Positions 1-6,474 are shown, counted from the first letter of the stretch. The stretch: 7,833 nucleotides of DNA from Burkholderiaceae bacterium (GCA_017853735.1 JAFMJA010000127.1:1-7833); one strand, 5' to 3'. Notes: a model not told the origin generated them from the sequence alone. Numbers and translations: made by a program.

Positions 1-955
1 GGTTGGAGGTTCTGACACCCGTCTTGCCAGACATGACTTCGAGAAAGACATCTTCCAGGTCAGCTTTGCTTATTTCCACATCCTCGGCCACCAGTCCTGC
101 CTCGCGCACAGCTGACAGAAAGCCCTCTATTTCCCGAGCATCATGGGCTGGAAACTGGGCAACCCGGCCAGTGACCCTGGCTCTCGCAGCCAGATCGGCT
201 GGAAGCTCACCATCAAGCTTTAGCCTCAACACATGGCTGGAAGCCGACTTGAGGAGTTCGCTGGTGCGTTCCAGCGCCACGATCTTTCCTGCCTTGAGCA
301 TGGCGATTCGGCCGCACAGAGCCTCCGCCTCTTCCAGATAGTGGGTGGTCAGCAACACCGTGTGCCCTGCCTTGTTCAGGCGCGATATGAATTGCCACAA
401 GGTCTGGCGCAATTCAACATCCACCCCGGCGGTGGGTTCATCGAGCACGATGACAGGCGGCTTGTGCACCAGGGACTGCGCCACCAGGACTCGCCGCTTC
501 ATGCCACCTGAGAGTTGACGCATATTGGCCTCAGCCTTGTCACTCAGGCCCAGGCTGTGGAGGAGTTCATCAATCCAGTCGTTATTGTTTTTGATGCCAA
601 AGTAGCCAGACTGGATGCGCAGCGTCTCACGCACATTGAAAAATGGATCGAAAACAAGTTCCTGAGGCACCACCCCCAGGAGTTGCCGCGCCTTGGCGTA
701 GTCAGTCTGGACATCATGGCCCAGCACACTGACCTGACCGGCACTGGCGCGTAATAGGCCGGCCAGAATGCTGATCAAGGTGGTCTTGCCCGCGCCGTTG
801 GGCCCCAGCAGGCCAAAAAACTCACCTTGTTCAATCTTCAGGCTGACCTCGTCAAGCGCCTTGGTCGAGTTGCCCGATCCGGCCTTGCCACGGTGCGAAG
901 AATAGCTTTTGGAAACAGACTGAAATGTGATGGCGGCGGGCATGAAGTCCGCCAT
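1..955 (-). CDS. YadG-like ABC-2 type transporter ATP-binding protein (3' end cut by window edge)
   Basis: Cytoplasmic ATPase subunit of an ABC-2 type exporter; substrate unknown. The frame is open from the ATG at 955 to the edge, giving 318 residues with no stop. It shows a full nucleotide-binding domain: Walker A GPNGAGKT at 51-58, Q-loop Q98, signature LSGGM at 148-152, Walker B VIVLDEP at 168-174 with catalytic E173, and H-loop H205 within LLTTHYLEEAE. Phrases such as GVVPQE, DPF and DEPTAGVDVELR closely resemble E. coli YadG (about 308 residues), so little can be missing at the C terminus. A short polar insertion near residues 20-32, before the Walker A strand, looks longer than in YadG. 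It follows mlaB by 17 nt, which suggests cotranscription with mla. No clear Shine-Dalgarno precedes the ATG at 955; the in-frame ATG at 943 is an alternative start. The partner permease is presumed to lie off the left edge. Confidence 0.93.
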   Translation of the reverse strand, partial: MADFMPAAITFQSVSKSYSSHRGKAGSGNSTKALDEVSLKIEQGEFFGLLGPNGAGKTTLISILAGLLRASAGQVSVLGHDVQTDYAKARQLLGVVPQELVFDPFFNVRETLRIQSGYFGIKNNNDWIDELLHSLGLSDKAEANMRQLSGGMKRRVLVAQSLVHKPPVIVLDEPTAGVDVELRQTLWQFISRLNKAGHTVLLTTHYLEEAEALCGRIAMLKAGKIVALERTSELLKSASSHVLRLKLDGELPADLAARARVTGRVAQFPAHDAREIEGFLSAVREAGLVAEDVEISKADLEDVFLEVMSGKTGVRTSN

Positions 956-972
956 TTTAACGTTCACACACG

Positions 973-1254
973 CTAGGCCTTGGCAACAGCCTGTGGCAAC
1001 AATTCGGAAACACCATAGAGAACGGCCAGGTCCATCAATTGTCCGGACAGACCCAGCAGATCCAATGCCTTGTTCTGCGCCTGGCAATCACGCCGGAACT
1101 CCAACAAAACCGCCAAGGCGGAAGAATCAAATTTCTTCAATTGGGATGCATCCAATTCCACCCGGTTACCCGTCTGGGTGCCCAGCGCCTGTCGCAGCAT
1201 TTGCAGGCAAGCCCTGGCTTGGCGATGGGTTACTTCTGCGGGAAGGACCAGCAT
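973..1254 (-). CDS. mlaB: MlaB, STAS-domain subunit of the Mla phospholipid transporter
   Basis: Small cytoplasmic STAS-domain protein of 93 residues. In the E. coli complex it binds MlaF and is needed for assembly and ATPase activity. The diagnostic segment is ELDASQLKKFDSSALAVLLE at 33-52, which aligns with the E. coli DLSRVSRVDTAGLALLL region. The functionally important E. coli Thr52 corresponds to Ser44 here, a conservative change. The protein is slightly shorter than E. coli MlaB (97 residues) and lacks part of the N-terminal strand. The ATG lies three bases after the mlaC stop (TGA GCA ATG), with AAGG a short way upstream, so translation is probably coupled to mlaC. The family call rests on STAS features plus position at the end of the mla cluster; sequence alone would leave it as a generic STAS protein. 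Confidence 0.88.
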   Translation of the reverse strand: MLVLPAEVTHRQARACLQMLRQALGTQTGNRVELDASQLKKFDSSALAVLLEFRRDCQAQNKALDLLGLSGQLMDLAVLYGVSELLPQAVAKA

Positions 1255-1257
1255 TGC

Positions 1258-1896
1258 TCAGCCTTTTTTGGCATTGGCCCGGTTGCGCTCCGCCAGAGTG
1301 GCGATCAGGCCGTCAATGCCCTTGGCCGCTATTTCCTGGGCAAATTGGCTGCGGTAGGTGTCCACCAGCCAGACACCCAGCACATTCAGGTTATAAATTT
1401 TCCAGCCAGTTCCCTGACCGGGAGTTTTGACCAGTCGATAGTCAAGCTGGATCGGATCGCCGCGGCCCTTGATTTCGCTTCGCACCAGCACCTCCCGGTC
1501 GTCTGGCGAAGCCCGCAGGGGTTTGATCGCTACCGTCTGATCACCCACCTGGTTGAGCGCACCGGCGTAGGTGCGAACCAGAAGAATCTTGAATTCCTCT
1601 TGCAAACGCTGGCGCTGCTCAGCAGTGGCCTGGCGCCAGCCCGGTCCTACCGCAGAGGCCGTCATCCGCTGAAAATCCACATTGGGCATGATTTTTCTGT
1701 CCACCAGCGCAACCACTTTGGTCAGGTCACCGTTTTGCAGGGATTTGTCTGAGCGGATGGTGTCGAGCACCTCTGTGGAAAGACGCAACACCATGACATC
1801 GGGTGCTTCATCGGCGGCCCACAGGGCGGCCGTGCTCAAGCCCAGCAAGCTGACTGAAAGGGCGGCAACAAATTGGCGTAGAGATCGAGGTAGCAT
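1258..1896 (-). CDS. mlaC: MlaC, periplasmic phospholipid-binding shuttle protein
   Basis: Periplasmic carrier of 212 residues from the MlaC/Ttg2D family, which ferries a phospholipid between the outer-membrane MlaA complex and the inner-membrane MlaFEDB complex. A Sec signal peptide is visible: basic start (MLPRSLRQ), hydrophobic core at about 9-25, and a probable cleavage after Ala27 (ALWA/ADEAP). The mature protein has family-typical segments: a KIMPNVDFQRMT stretch at about 68-79, a helix with EEFKILLVRTYAGAL at about 100-114, the strand DPIQLDYRLVK, and WKIYNLNVLGVWLVDTYRSQF near the C terminus. Length matches the family. It lies 71 nt downstream of mlaA, and no good Shine-Dalgarno precedes the ATG; no earlier in-frame start codon was found in the 27 bases upstream. 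It ends three bases before mlaB. Confidence 0.94.
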   Translation of the reverse strand: MLPRSLRQFVAALSVSLLGLSTAALWAADEAPDVMVLRLSTEVLDTIRSDKSLQNGDLTKVVALVDRKIMPNVDFQRMTASAVGPGWRQATAEQRQRLQEEFKILLVRTYAGALNQVGDQTVAIKPLRASPDDREVLVRSEIKGRGDPIQLDYRLVKTPGQGTGWKIYNLNVLGVWLVDTYRSQFAQEIAAKGIDGLIATLAERNRANAKKG

Positions 1897-1967
1897 ATTT
1901 CGACTATGTGATGTACGTAACTGAAGACTGAACGTTCCTAGATCACCCCCGGTGGACTGTCAGATGA

Positions 1968-2756
1968 TTATCGCGGCGGCTGACCATCCAAGCTGAGGCC
2001 ATTCACTTCAGTCTCTTCCGGCGGATTGCCGTCATACACCAGATTACGACGCCGCTGCAGGTAAGCGTCGCGCACAAAAGTGTACTTGTCGAGCGCTGCA
2101 TCTTCCAGCATATCGCCCAACCTGAGTAAACGGGCGCGATTATCAAGCACGCGCAAAGCCCAGAGCGAGTTTCGAACCGCAACATCCTCCTGCCTGTTGA
2201 CCAGATCGCCACGCCAATCAACAGGCAGCGCCACCGTGTCGCGCAAGGTCGACGGCCCCAGTACCGGCAAGACAATATAGGGGCCAGGACTTACACCCCA
2301 ATAGCCAAGGGTCTGACCAAAGTCTTCGGTATAACGCTCCAGATTTATTTCACTGGCCACATCCAGGATGCCAGCCAGTCCGGCGGTGGTATTGACCAAC
2401 ACCCGCATGAAGCTGCTGGCCGCACCCTCTGCCTTGAACTGAAGCAAATTATTGACCACAGACCAAACATCCTGCAGGTTGTTGAAGAAGTTTCCAACCC
2501 CCTTGCGGGCAAGTTCTGGCACCACTTGTTGATAGCCAGTCGCCACTGGCTTGACAATAGCCCTGTCCAGCGCGTCATTGAACTCAAACATGGTTCGGTT
2601 GAACGGCTCCAGGGGGTCGGTCGGGTGGGATCGGGGGCCGCTGGCGCAGCCCAGCAAAGCCATGCTGCTGGTCAAAAGCAGGCTCAGCGCGAGTCGGCGC
2701 AGCCAATCCATGAGGCAAGCCCGCCGCCCGAACACCCTGGGCCCGTAAAAATTCAT
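1968..2756 (-). CDS. mlaA: MlaA (VacJ), outer-membrane phospholipid-retrieving lipoprotein
   Basis: Outer-membrane lipoprotein that, in E. coli with OmpC/OmpF, removes phospholipids from the outer leaflet and passes them to MlaC. The frame encodes 262 residues. A lipobox LLGC at 34-37 follows the hydrophobic stretch LALSLLLTSSMALL. Family hallmarks are DPLEPFNR at 47-54, FFNNLQDVWSVVNNLLQ at 90-106, EDFGQTLGYWGVSPGPY at 144-160 with VLPVLGPST after it, and YTFVRDAYLQRR at 225-236. The chosen ATG overlaps the mlaD stop (ATGA, 2756-2753), arguing for coupling. The in-frame ATG at 2711 (Met16) would give a more ordinary 21-residue lipoprotein signal peptide and could be the true start. In E. coli this gene is unlinked to mlaFEDCB; here it sits between mlaD and mlaC. 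Confidence 0.95.
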   Translation of the reverse strand: MNFYGPRVFGRRACLMDWLRRLALSLLLTSSMALLGCASGPRSHPTDPLEPFNRTMFEFNDALDRAIVKPVATGYQQVVPELARKGVGNFFNNLQDVWSVVNNLLQFKAEGAASSFMRVLVNTTAGLAGILDVASEINLERYTEDFGQTLGYWGVSPGPYIVLPVLGPSTLRDTVALPVDWRGDLVNRQEDVAVRNSLWALRVLDNRARLLRLGDMLEDAALDKYTFVRDAYLQRRRNLVYDGNPPEETEVNGLSLDGQPPR

Positions 2757-3235
2757 TTTTTATTTGCCCCTGCCGTTCCACCCTCGGCCGCTTTGCTGTA
2801 GAGAAACTGACCGATCAGATTTTCCAGCACCACCGCCGACTGAGTGGAGGTAACGACATCTCCGTCAGACAGGTTCTTGTCATCCGCACCGGCTTCGATG
2901 CCCACATACTGGTCCCCCAAAAGGCCGCTGGTCAGAATCTTGAGGGAGCTGTCTTTGGGAAATGTGTAGCGCTTCTCCAAAGCCAGGACCACTCGAGCCT
3001 GGAATGCCTGATCATCAAAGGTGATCGACTCGACCCGACCGACCACCACGCCACCGCTACGCACCGCCGACTTGGGCTTGAGGCCGCCAATATTGATGAA
3101 TTTGGCCTCCACCTGATAAGTTGGCTGGAAACTCAGGTTGAGCAGGTTGGCCGCCTGCAAGGCCAGGAAAAGGATGGCGGCCGCGCCCACCAGGACAAAC
3201 AGGCCTACCCAGAGATCATTTTTGGAGCGTTGCAT
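2753..3235 (-). CDS. mlaD: MlaD, MCE-domain membrane-anchored subunit of the Mla transporter
   Basis: Inner-membrane protein with a periplasmic MCE domain; in E. coli six copies form a ring with a hydrophobic pore above MlaE. The 160-residue protein has an N-terminal anchor (about 9-27, LWVGLFVLVGAAAILFLAL), then the MCE domain at about 38-116 with NIGGLKPKSAVRSGGVVVGR and the pore-loop segment TSGLLGDQYVGIE at 102-114. A C-terminal helix VLENLIGQFLY at 136-146 matches E. coli VLEDLIGQFLY. The tail after it is shorter than in E. coli (183 residues). The start is supported by alignment (MQRSKNDLWVG against MQTKKNEIWVG) and an AGGAA motif five bases before the ATG. The stop overlaps the mlaA start by four bases. 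A 64-nt gap separates it from mlaE. Confidence 0.96.
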   Translation of the reverse strand: MQRSKNDLWVGLFVLVGAAAILFLALQAANLLNLSFQPTYQVEAKFINIGGLKPKSAVRSGGVVVGRVESITFDDQAFQARVVLALEKRYTFPKDSSLKILTSGLLGDQYVGIEAGADDKNLSDGDVVTSTQSAVVLENLIGQFLYSKAAEGGTAGANKK

Positions 3236-3290
3236 GGCATTTCCTATTCATTCCAAGGGCTGGTGAGTTGGCAGGGTCGCGCTTGAACAT
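3216..3290 (-). CDS. Candidate 24-codon micro-ORF between mlaE and mlaD
   Basis: A small reading frame starting with MFKRDPANSPALG fills the mlaE-mlaD gap and ends at a TGA inside mlaD, overlapping its first 20 bases in a different frame. Its ATG has a strong Shine-Dalgarno: GAGGA, which begins within the mlaE stop codon, then six bases to the ATG. This is a better initiation signal than several real genes here have. It could be a leader that couples mlaE translation to mlaD, a relic of an older start, or chance. The peptide resembles nothing I know and has no membrane segment. Evidence is initiation signal and position only. Confidence 0.25.
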   Translation of the reverse strand: MFKRDPANSPALGMNRKCHATLQK

Positions 3291-3299
3291 GGCTCTTCC

Positions 3300-4082
3300 T
3301 CAAATGGTAAACATCATGGCGGTCAGGATGAAATCCAGACCCAGCACGGCCAGCGATGCCATCACCACAGTGCGGGTGGTGGCACTGGAGACCCCTTCCG
3401 GGGTGGGCTGGGCTTCATAGCCCTGCAGCAAGGCCACGAATGTCACGGTGAAGCCAAACACCACACTTTTGACAATGCCATTGCCGACATCTTTCCAGAC
3501 ATCCACTCCACCCTGGATCTGGCTCCAAAAAGCTCCCCCATCGACACCAATCATCAACACGCCGACAACCCAGCCGCCGATGATGCCCATCGCGCTGAAG
3601 ACGGCTGCCAGCAGTGGCATGGCCATCACACCCCCCCAGAACCGGGGCGCGAGCACACGTTGCACTGGATCGACGGCCATCATCTCCATCACGCTGATTT
3701 GCTCGCCCGCCTTCATCAACCCGATTTCAGCGGTGAGAGATGTACCAGCCCGGCCGGCGAACAGCAGCGCAGTGACCACCGGACCCAGTTCACGCACCAG
3801 ACTCAGGGTCACCAACAAGCCCAGGGCCTCGGTGGAGCCATAGCGCTGCAAGGTGTAATACCCCTGCAATCCAAAGACAAACCCGACGAACAACCCTGAG
3901 ACGGCAATGATCGCGAGTGAATAATTTCCCAGAAAATGGATCTGGTCACGCACCAGCGCAAAGCGCCGCAAACTTGCGCCCAGGGACCACACCAGCTTCA
4001 TGAACAGGCGGGCTGCGTAGCCCAGGTCGGACAGTTTGCAGCGTACTGCAAATCCAAGATCGGAAGGCTTGTACCAGCTCAT
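3300..4082 (-). CDS. mlaE: MlaE, inner-membrane permease of the Mla phospholipid transporter
   Basis: Integral inner-membrane permease of 260 residues, the same length as E. coli MlaE, forming the transmembrane core on which MlaD and MlaF sit. Hydrophobic segments are visible at about 52-76, 86-110, 148-180, 203-220 and 238-258. The family signature runs from RELGPVVTALLFAGRAGTSL at 97-116 through TAEIGLMKAGEQISVMEMMA at 117-136, the latter including the likely coupling segment to MlaF. The C-terminal TTRTVVMASLAVLGLDF also matches E. coli. The start is fixed by context: the mlaF stop and this ATG share a base (TGATG at 4084-4080), and GGAGG lies about seven bases upstream. The cytoplasmic N terminus contains two similar short segments, SDLGFAVR and SDLGYAAR, at 7-14 and 18-25. 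Confidence 0.97.
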   Translation of the reverse strand: MSWYKPSDLGFAVRCKLSDLGYAARLFMKLVWSLGASLRRFALVRDQIHFLGNYSLAIIAVSGLFVGFVFGLQGYYTLQRYGSTEALGLLVTLSLVRELGPVVTALLFAGRAGTSLTAEIGLMKAGEQISVMEMMAVDPVQRVLAPRFWGGVMAMPLLAAVFSAMGIIGGWVVGVLMIGVDGGAFWSQIQGGVDVWKDVGNGIVKSVVFGFTVTFVALLQGYEAQPTPEGVSSATTRTVVMASLAVLGLDFILTAMMFTI

Positions 4083-4915
4083 CAGGAGCCCTCCGAGGCT
4101 GGCTGCGCCAGGGGAAGGCCAAAATCATCCTCTACGGTGGCTCCGGGATAGTGAAAGCGCACCGGCCCATCGGGCAGGGCATTGACATATTGATAGATGA
4201 GAGGATCCTGGCTCTTTCTCACCTCTTGCGGCGTTCCTTCCAGGGCCACCTTGCCATTGGCCAAAACGATCACATGATCGGCAATGGAAAAAGTTTGCTC
4301 AAGCTCATGCGAGACAAAGATGCTGGTCAAGCCCATGGCATCGTTGAGATGGCGAATCAAGCGCGCCGCCGTTCCAAGGGAGATCGGGTCCAGGCCAGAA
4401 AATGGTTCGTCGTACATCACCAGCTCGGGGTCCAGGGCGATCGCCCGCGCCAGCGCAATGCGCCTGGCCATGCCGCCAGAGACTTCGCTGGGCATCAGGT
4501 CGCGCGCCCCGCGCAGGCCCACTGCGTTGAGTTTCATCAACACAATGTCACGGATCAGGGCCTCGGGCAGGTCGGTGTGCTCCCGCAAGGGAAATGCGAC
4601 ATTTTCAAACACGTCAAGATCGGCAAACAGGGCGCCAAACTGAAACAACATCCCCATACGGCGTCGCGCCGCGTAGAGGCGCTCCTGGTCCATGGTGGTG
4701 ACATCCTCACCATCGAACAGCATGAGCCCCTGCTGCGCCCTGTTCTGGCCCCCAATCAGACGCAGAATGGTGGTTTTTCCACCCCCGGAAGCGCCCATCA
4801 AGGCGGTGACTTTGCCGCGCGGCACGCGCATGGACACATCATCCAGGATGACGCGGTCGGAATACCCGAAGCTCAGGTTCTGAATTTCAACCAGTGTGTC
4901 TGAAGAGGTAGCCAT
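4082..4915 (-). CDS. mlaF: MlaF, ATPase subunit of the Mla phospholipid transporter
   Basis: Cytoplasmic ABC ATPase of 277 residues that powers lipid movement through MlaE-MlaD. Motifs: Walker A GASGGGKT at 41-48, Q-loop Q92 in MLFQFGALF, signature VSGGM at 145-149, Walker B LVMYDEP at 165-171 with E170, D-loop SGLDP, and H-loop H203. PLREHTDLP and MPSEVSGGMARR are close to E. coli MlaF. The tail keeps DGPVRFHYP at 249-257, matching the C-terminal extension that in E. coli lies near MlaB and the neighbouring MlaF. The ATG gives exactly the same N-terminal spacing to LVEIQNLSF as in E. coli, so the start is well supported although no normal Shine-Dalgarno is present: a perfect 9-bp hairpin occupies the bases 8-31 upstream. 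It is the first gene of the mla cluster, 62 nt after gltD. Confidence 0.97.
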   Translation of the reverse strand: MATSSDTLVEIQNLSFGYSDRVILDDVSMRVPRGKVTALMGASGGGKTTILRLIGGQNRAQQGLMLFDGEDVTTMDQERLYAARRRMGMLFQFGALFADLDVFENVAFPLREHTDLPEALIRDIVLMKLNAVGLRGARDLMPSEVSGGMARRIALARAIALDPELVMYDEPFSGLDPISLGTAARLIRHLNDAMGLTSIFVSHELEQTFSIADHVIVLANGKVALEGTPQEVRKSQDPLIYQYVNALPDGPVRFHYPGATVEDDFGLPLAQPASEGS

Positions 4916-4922
4916 GGGAGTG

Positions 4923-4946
4923 CAAAGCCGGATCCGACCGGCTTTG
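4923..4946 (-). terminator. Perfect 9-bp stem-loop just upstream of mlaF
   Basis: On the transcript strand CAAAGCCGG and CCGGCTTTG form a perfect nine-pair stem around the six-base loop TCGGAT. It lies between gltD and mlaF and ends seven bases before the mlaF ATG. The A-rich/T-rich flanks inside the stem resemble a bidirectional terminator, but no unpaired T run follows (next bases CACTCCC), so any intrinsic termination would be weak. It may instead control mlaF translation, because it occupies the usual ribosome-binding region. Confidence 0.45.
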
Positions 4947-4969
4947 ACGATGATACGGGATTGGAAGTC

Positions 4970-4986
4970 CCCCGCTGCTAGCGGGG
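4970..4986 (-). other. Stem-loop containing the gltD stop codon
   Basis: On the transcript strand CCCCGCT and AGCGGGG form a perfect, GC-rich seven-pair stem with a three-base loop (AGC). The gltD TAG stop codon straddles the stem and loop. No T run follows. It could protect the 3' end of gltBD mRNA or act with the second hairpin just downstream; function is inferred only from structure and position. Confidence 0.35.
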
Positions 4987-6444
4987 CAATTCGGAGCTTC
5001 CCATCAGGAACTCGTCAATAGCCCTGGCGGCCTGACGGCCCTCGCGGATCGCCCAAACCACCAGGCTCTGGCCTCGGCGAACATCGCCTGCCGCAAATAC
5101 CTTGTTGGCACTGGTCGCATAACCGCCAAGGGCCTCGGTGCTGGCCTTGGCATTGCCACGGGCATCTTTGTCCACCTGAAAACCCTCGAGCAAAGTGGAG
5201 ACCGGATTGGTAAAACCCATCGCCAGCAACACCAGATCCGCCGGATACTCTTTTTCAGTCCCAGGAATTTCGGTGAGTTTGCCGTCCTTGAATTCCACAT
5301 GGGCGGTCTTCAGGCCAGTGAGCTTGCCATTTTTCCCAATGAATTCTTTGGTGGAAATCGCAAATTCACGCGCACAGCCCTCTTCATGGCTGGAACTGGT
5401 GCGCAACTTGAGCGGCCAATAAGGCCAAACCAAGGGCTTGTTTTCATGCTCCGGGGGCATAGGCATTACTTCAAACTGGGTCACGCTGGCAGCACCATGA
5501 CGGTTGCTGGTACCGACACAATCGGAACCGGTATCACCACCGCCAATCACTATGACATGCTTGCCATCGGCACGGATCTGGTCTTTCACCTTGCCCCCAG
5601 CATTGACCCGGTTTTGCTGCGGCAGAAACTCCATCGCAAAATGAACGCCCTTCAAGTCGCGCCCTGGTACCGGCAGATCGCGTGACTGCTCAGCGCCACC
5701 CGCCAACAGCACCGCATCAAAATCATTCATGAGCTGCGCAGGGCTGATCACCTGCTGCGCCCAGTTAGTAATCTTGGATCCGGCTGGCAACTCGCCGACG
5801 ATGACGCCCGTCTTGAACACCACCCCCTCGGCTTGCATTTGTTGTACACGCCGGTCGATGTGCGACTTGTCAAACTTGAAGTCAGGAATCCCAAAGCGCA
5901 GCAAGCCGCCAATGGTGTCGTTCTTTTCGAACACCGTCACCGCGTGGCCAGCCCGTGCCAATTGCTGGGCTGCAGCCATGCCCGCAGGACCCGAACCCAC
6001 GATCGCCACACTTTTGCCGGTTTTCAATGCCGCCGGCTGGGGCTTGACCCAGCCATTTTCCCAGGCACGGTCGATGATGGCATGCTCAATCGATTTGATG
6101 CCCACTGCGTCGTCATTGATGTTCAGAGTACAGGCCGCCTCGCAGGGGGCGGGGCAGACCCTGCCCGTGAAATCGGGAAAGTTGTTGGTGCTGTGCAGCA
6201 CTGCAATTGCGTTTTCCCAATCGCCCCGATAGACCAGATCATTGAAGTCAGGAATGATGTTGTTGACCGGGCAGCCACTGTTACAAAACGGCGTTCCACA
6301 GTCCATGCAACGTGCACCCTGCTGCTTGGCCTGTTCGTTGTTCAGCCCGATGACGAATTCCTGATAGTTCTTGACGCGCTCCGGGACGGCCACATAGCCT
6401 TCCTCGATCCGCTCAAATTCCATGAAGCCGGTTATTTTTCCCAT
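4978..6444 (-). CDS. gltD: Glutamate synthase (NADPH) small subunit
   Basis: Beta subunit of GOGAT, 488 residues, cytoplasmic. It oxidises NADPH at FAD and passes electrons through iron-sulfur clusters to GltB, where glutamine and 2-oxoglutarate become two glutamates. The N terminus has the cluster-binding cysteines C46, C49, C54, C58 (CMDCGTPFCNSGC) and C97, C101, C105 (CPAPCEAAC). The FAD-binding Rossmann motif is VGSGPAG at 149-155 followed by the acidic strand end VFE; the NADPH-binding motif is GGGDTGSD at 301-308; the C-terminal flavin motif is FAAGDVRRGQSLVVWAI at 450-466. Length is slightly above E. coli GltD (472). The start has AGGA six bases upstream. It lies 76 nt after gltB, as expected for a gltBD operon. 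Nothing appears broken. Confidence 0.98.
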   Translation of the reverse strand: MGKITGFMEFERIEEGYVAVPERVKNYQEFVIGLNNEQAKQQGARCMDCGTPFCNSGCPVNNIIPDFNDLVYRGDWENAIAVLHSTNNFPDFTGRVCPAPCEAACTLNINDDAVGIKSIEHAIIDRAWENGWVKPQPAALKTGKSVAIVGSGPAGMAAAQQLARAGHAVTVFEKNDTIGGLLRFGIPDFKFDKSHIDRRVQQMQAEGVVFKTGVIVGELPAGSKITNWAQQVISPAQLMNDFDAVLLAGGAEQSRDLPVPGRDLKGVHFAMEFLPQQNRVNAGGKVKDQIRADGKHVIVIGGGDTGSDCVGTSNRHGAASVTQFEVMPMPPEHENKPLVWPYWPLKLRTSSSHEEGCAREFAISTKEFIGKNGKLTGLKTAHVEFKDGKLTEIPGTEKEYPADLVLLAMGFTNPVSTLLEGFQVDKDARGNAKASTEALGGYATSANKVFAAGDVRRGQSLVVWAIREGRQAARAIDEFLMGSSELPR

Positions 6445-6474
6445 GGTATTTCCTGTGCTTGTCCTACGGATGAC

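Noticed and set aside
3..754. Several short plus-strand open frames at the left edge
   Set aside because: All are antisense to an uninterrupted minus-strand ABC ATPase frame carrying every expected motif.
1039..1752. 237-residue plus-strand open frame opposite mlaB and mlaC
   Set aside because: Spans two real genes on the other strand and has no domain signature; a shadow frame.
1941..1965. CACC/GGTG stem after the mlaA stop as a terminator
   Set aside because: Four-pair stem with no T run; too weak to call.
4151..4903. 250-residue plus-strand open frame opposite mlaF
   Set aside because: It is almost exactly antisense to a certain gene, has no recognisable domain or start signal, and such mirror frames arise from GC-rich codon use.
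4956..4972. GGGA...TCCC inverted repeat between the two junction hairpins
   Set aside because: Only four pairs with a seven-base loop, expected by chance in such sequence.
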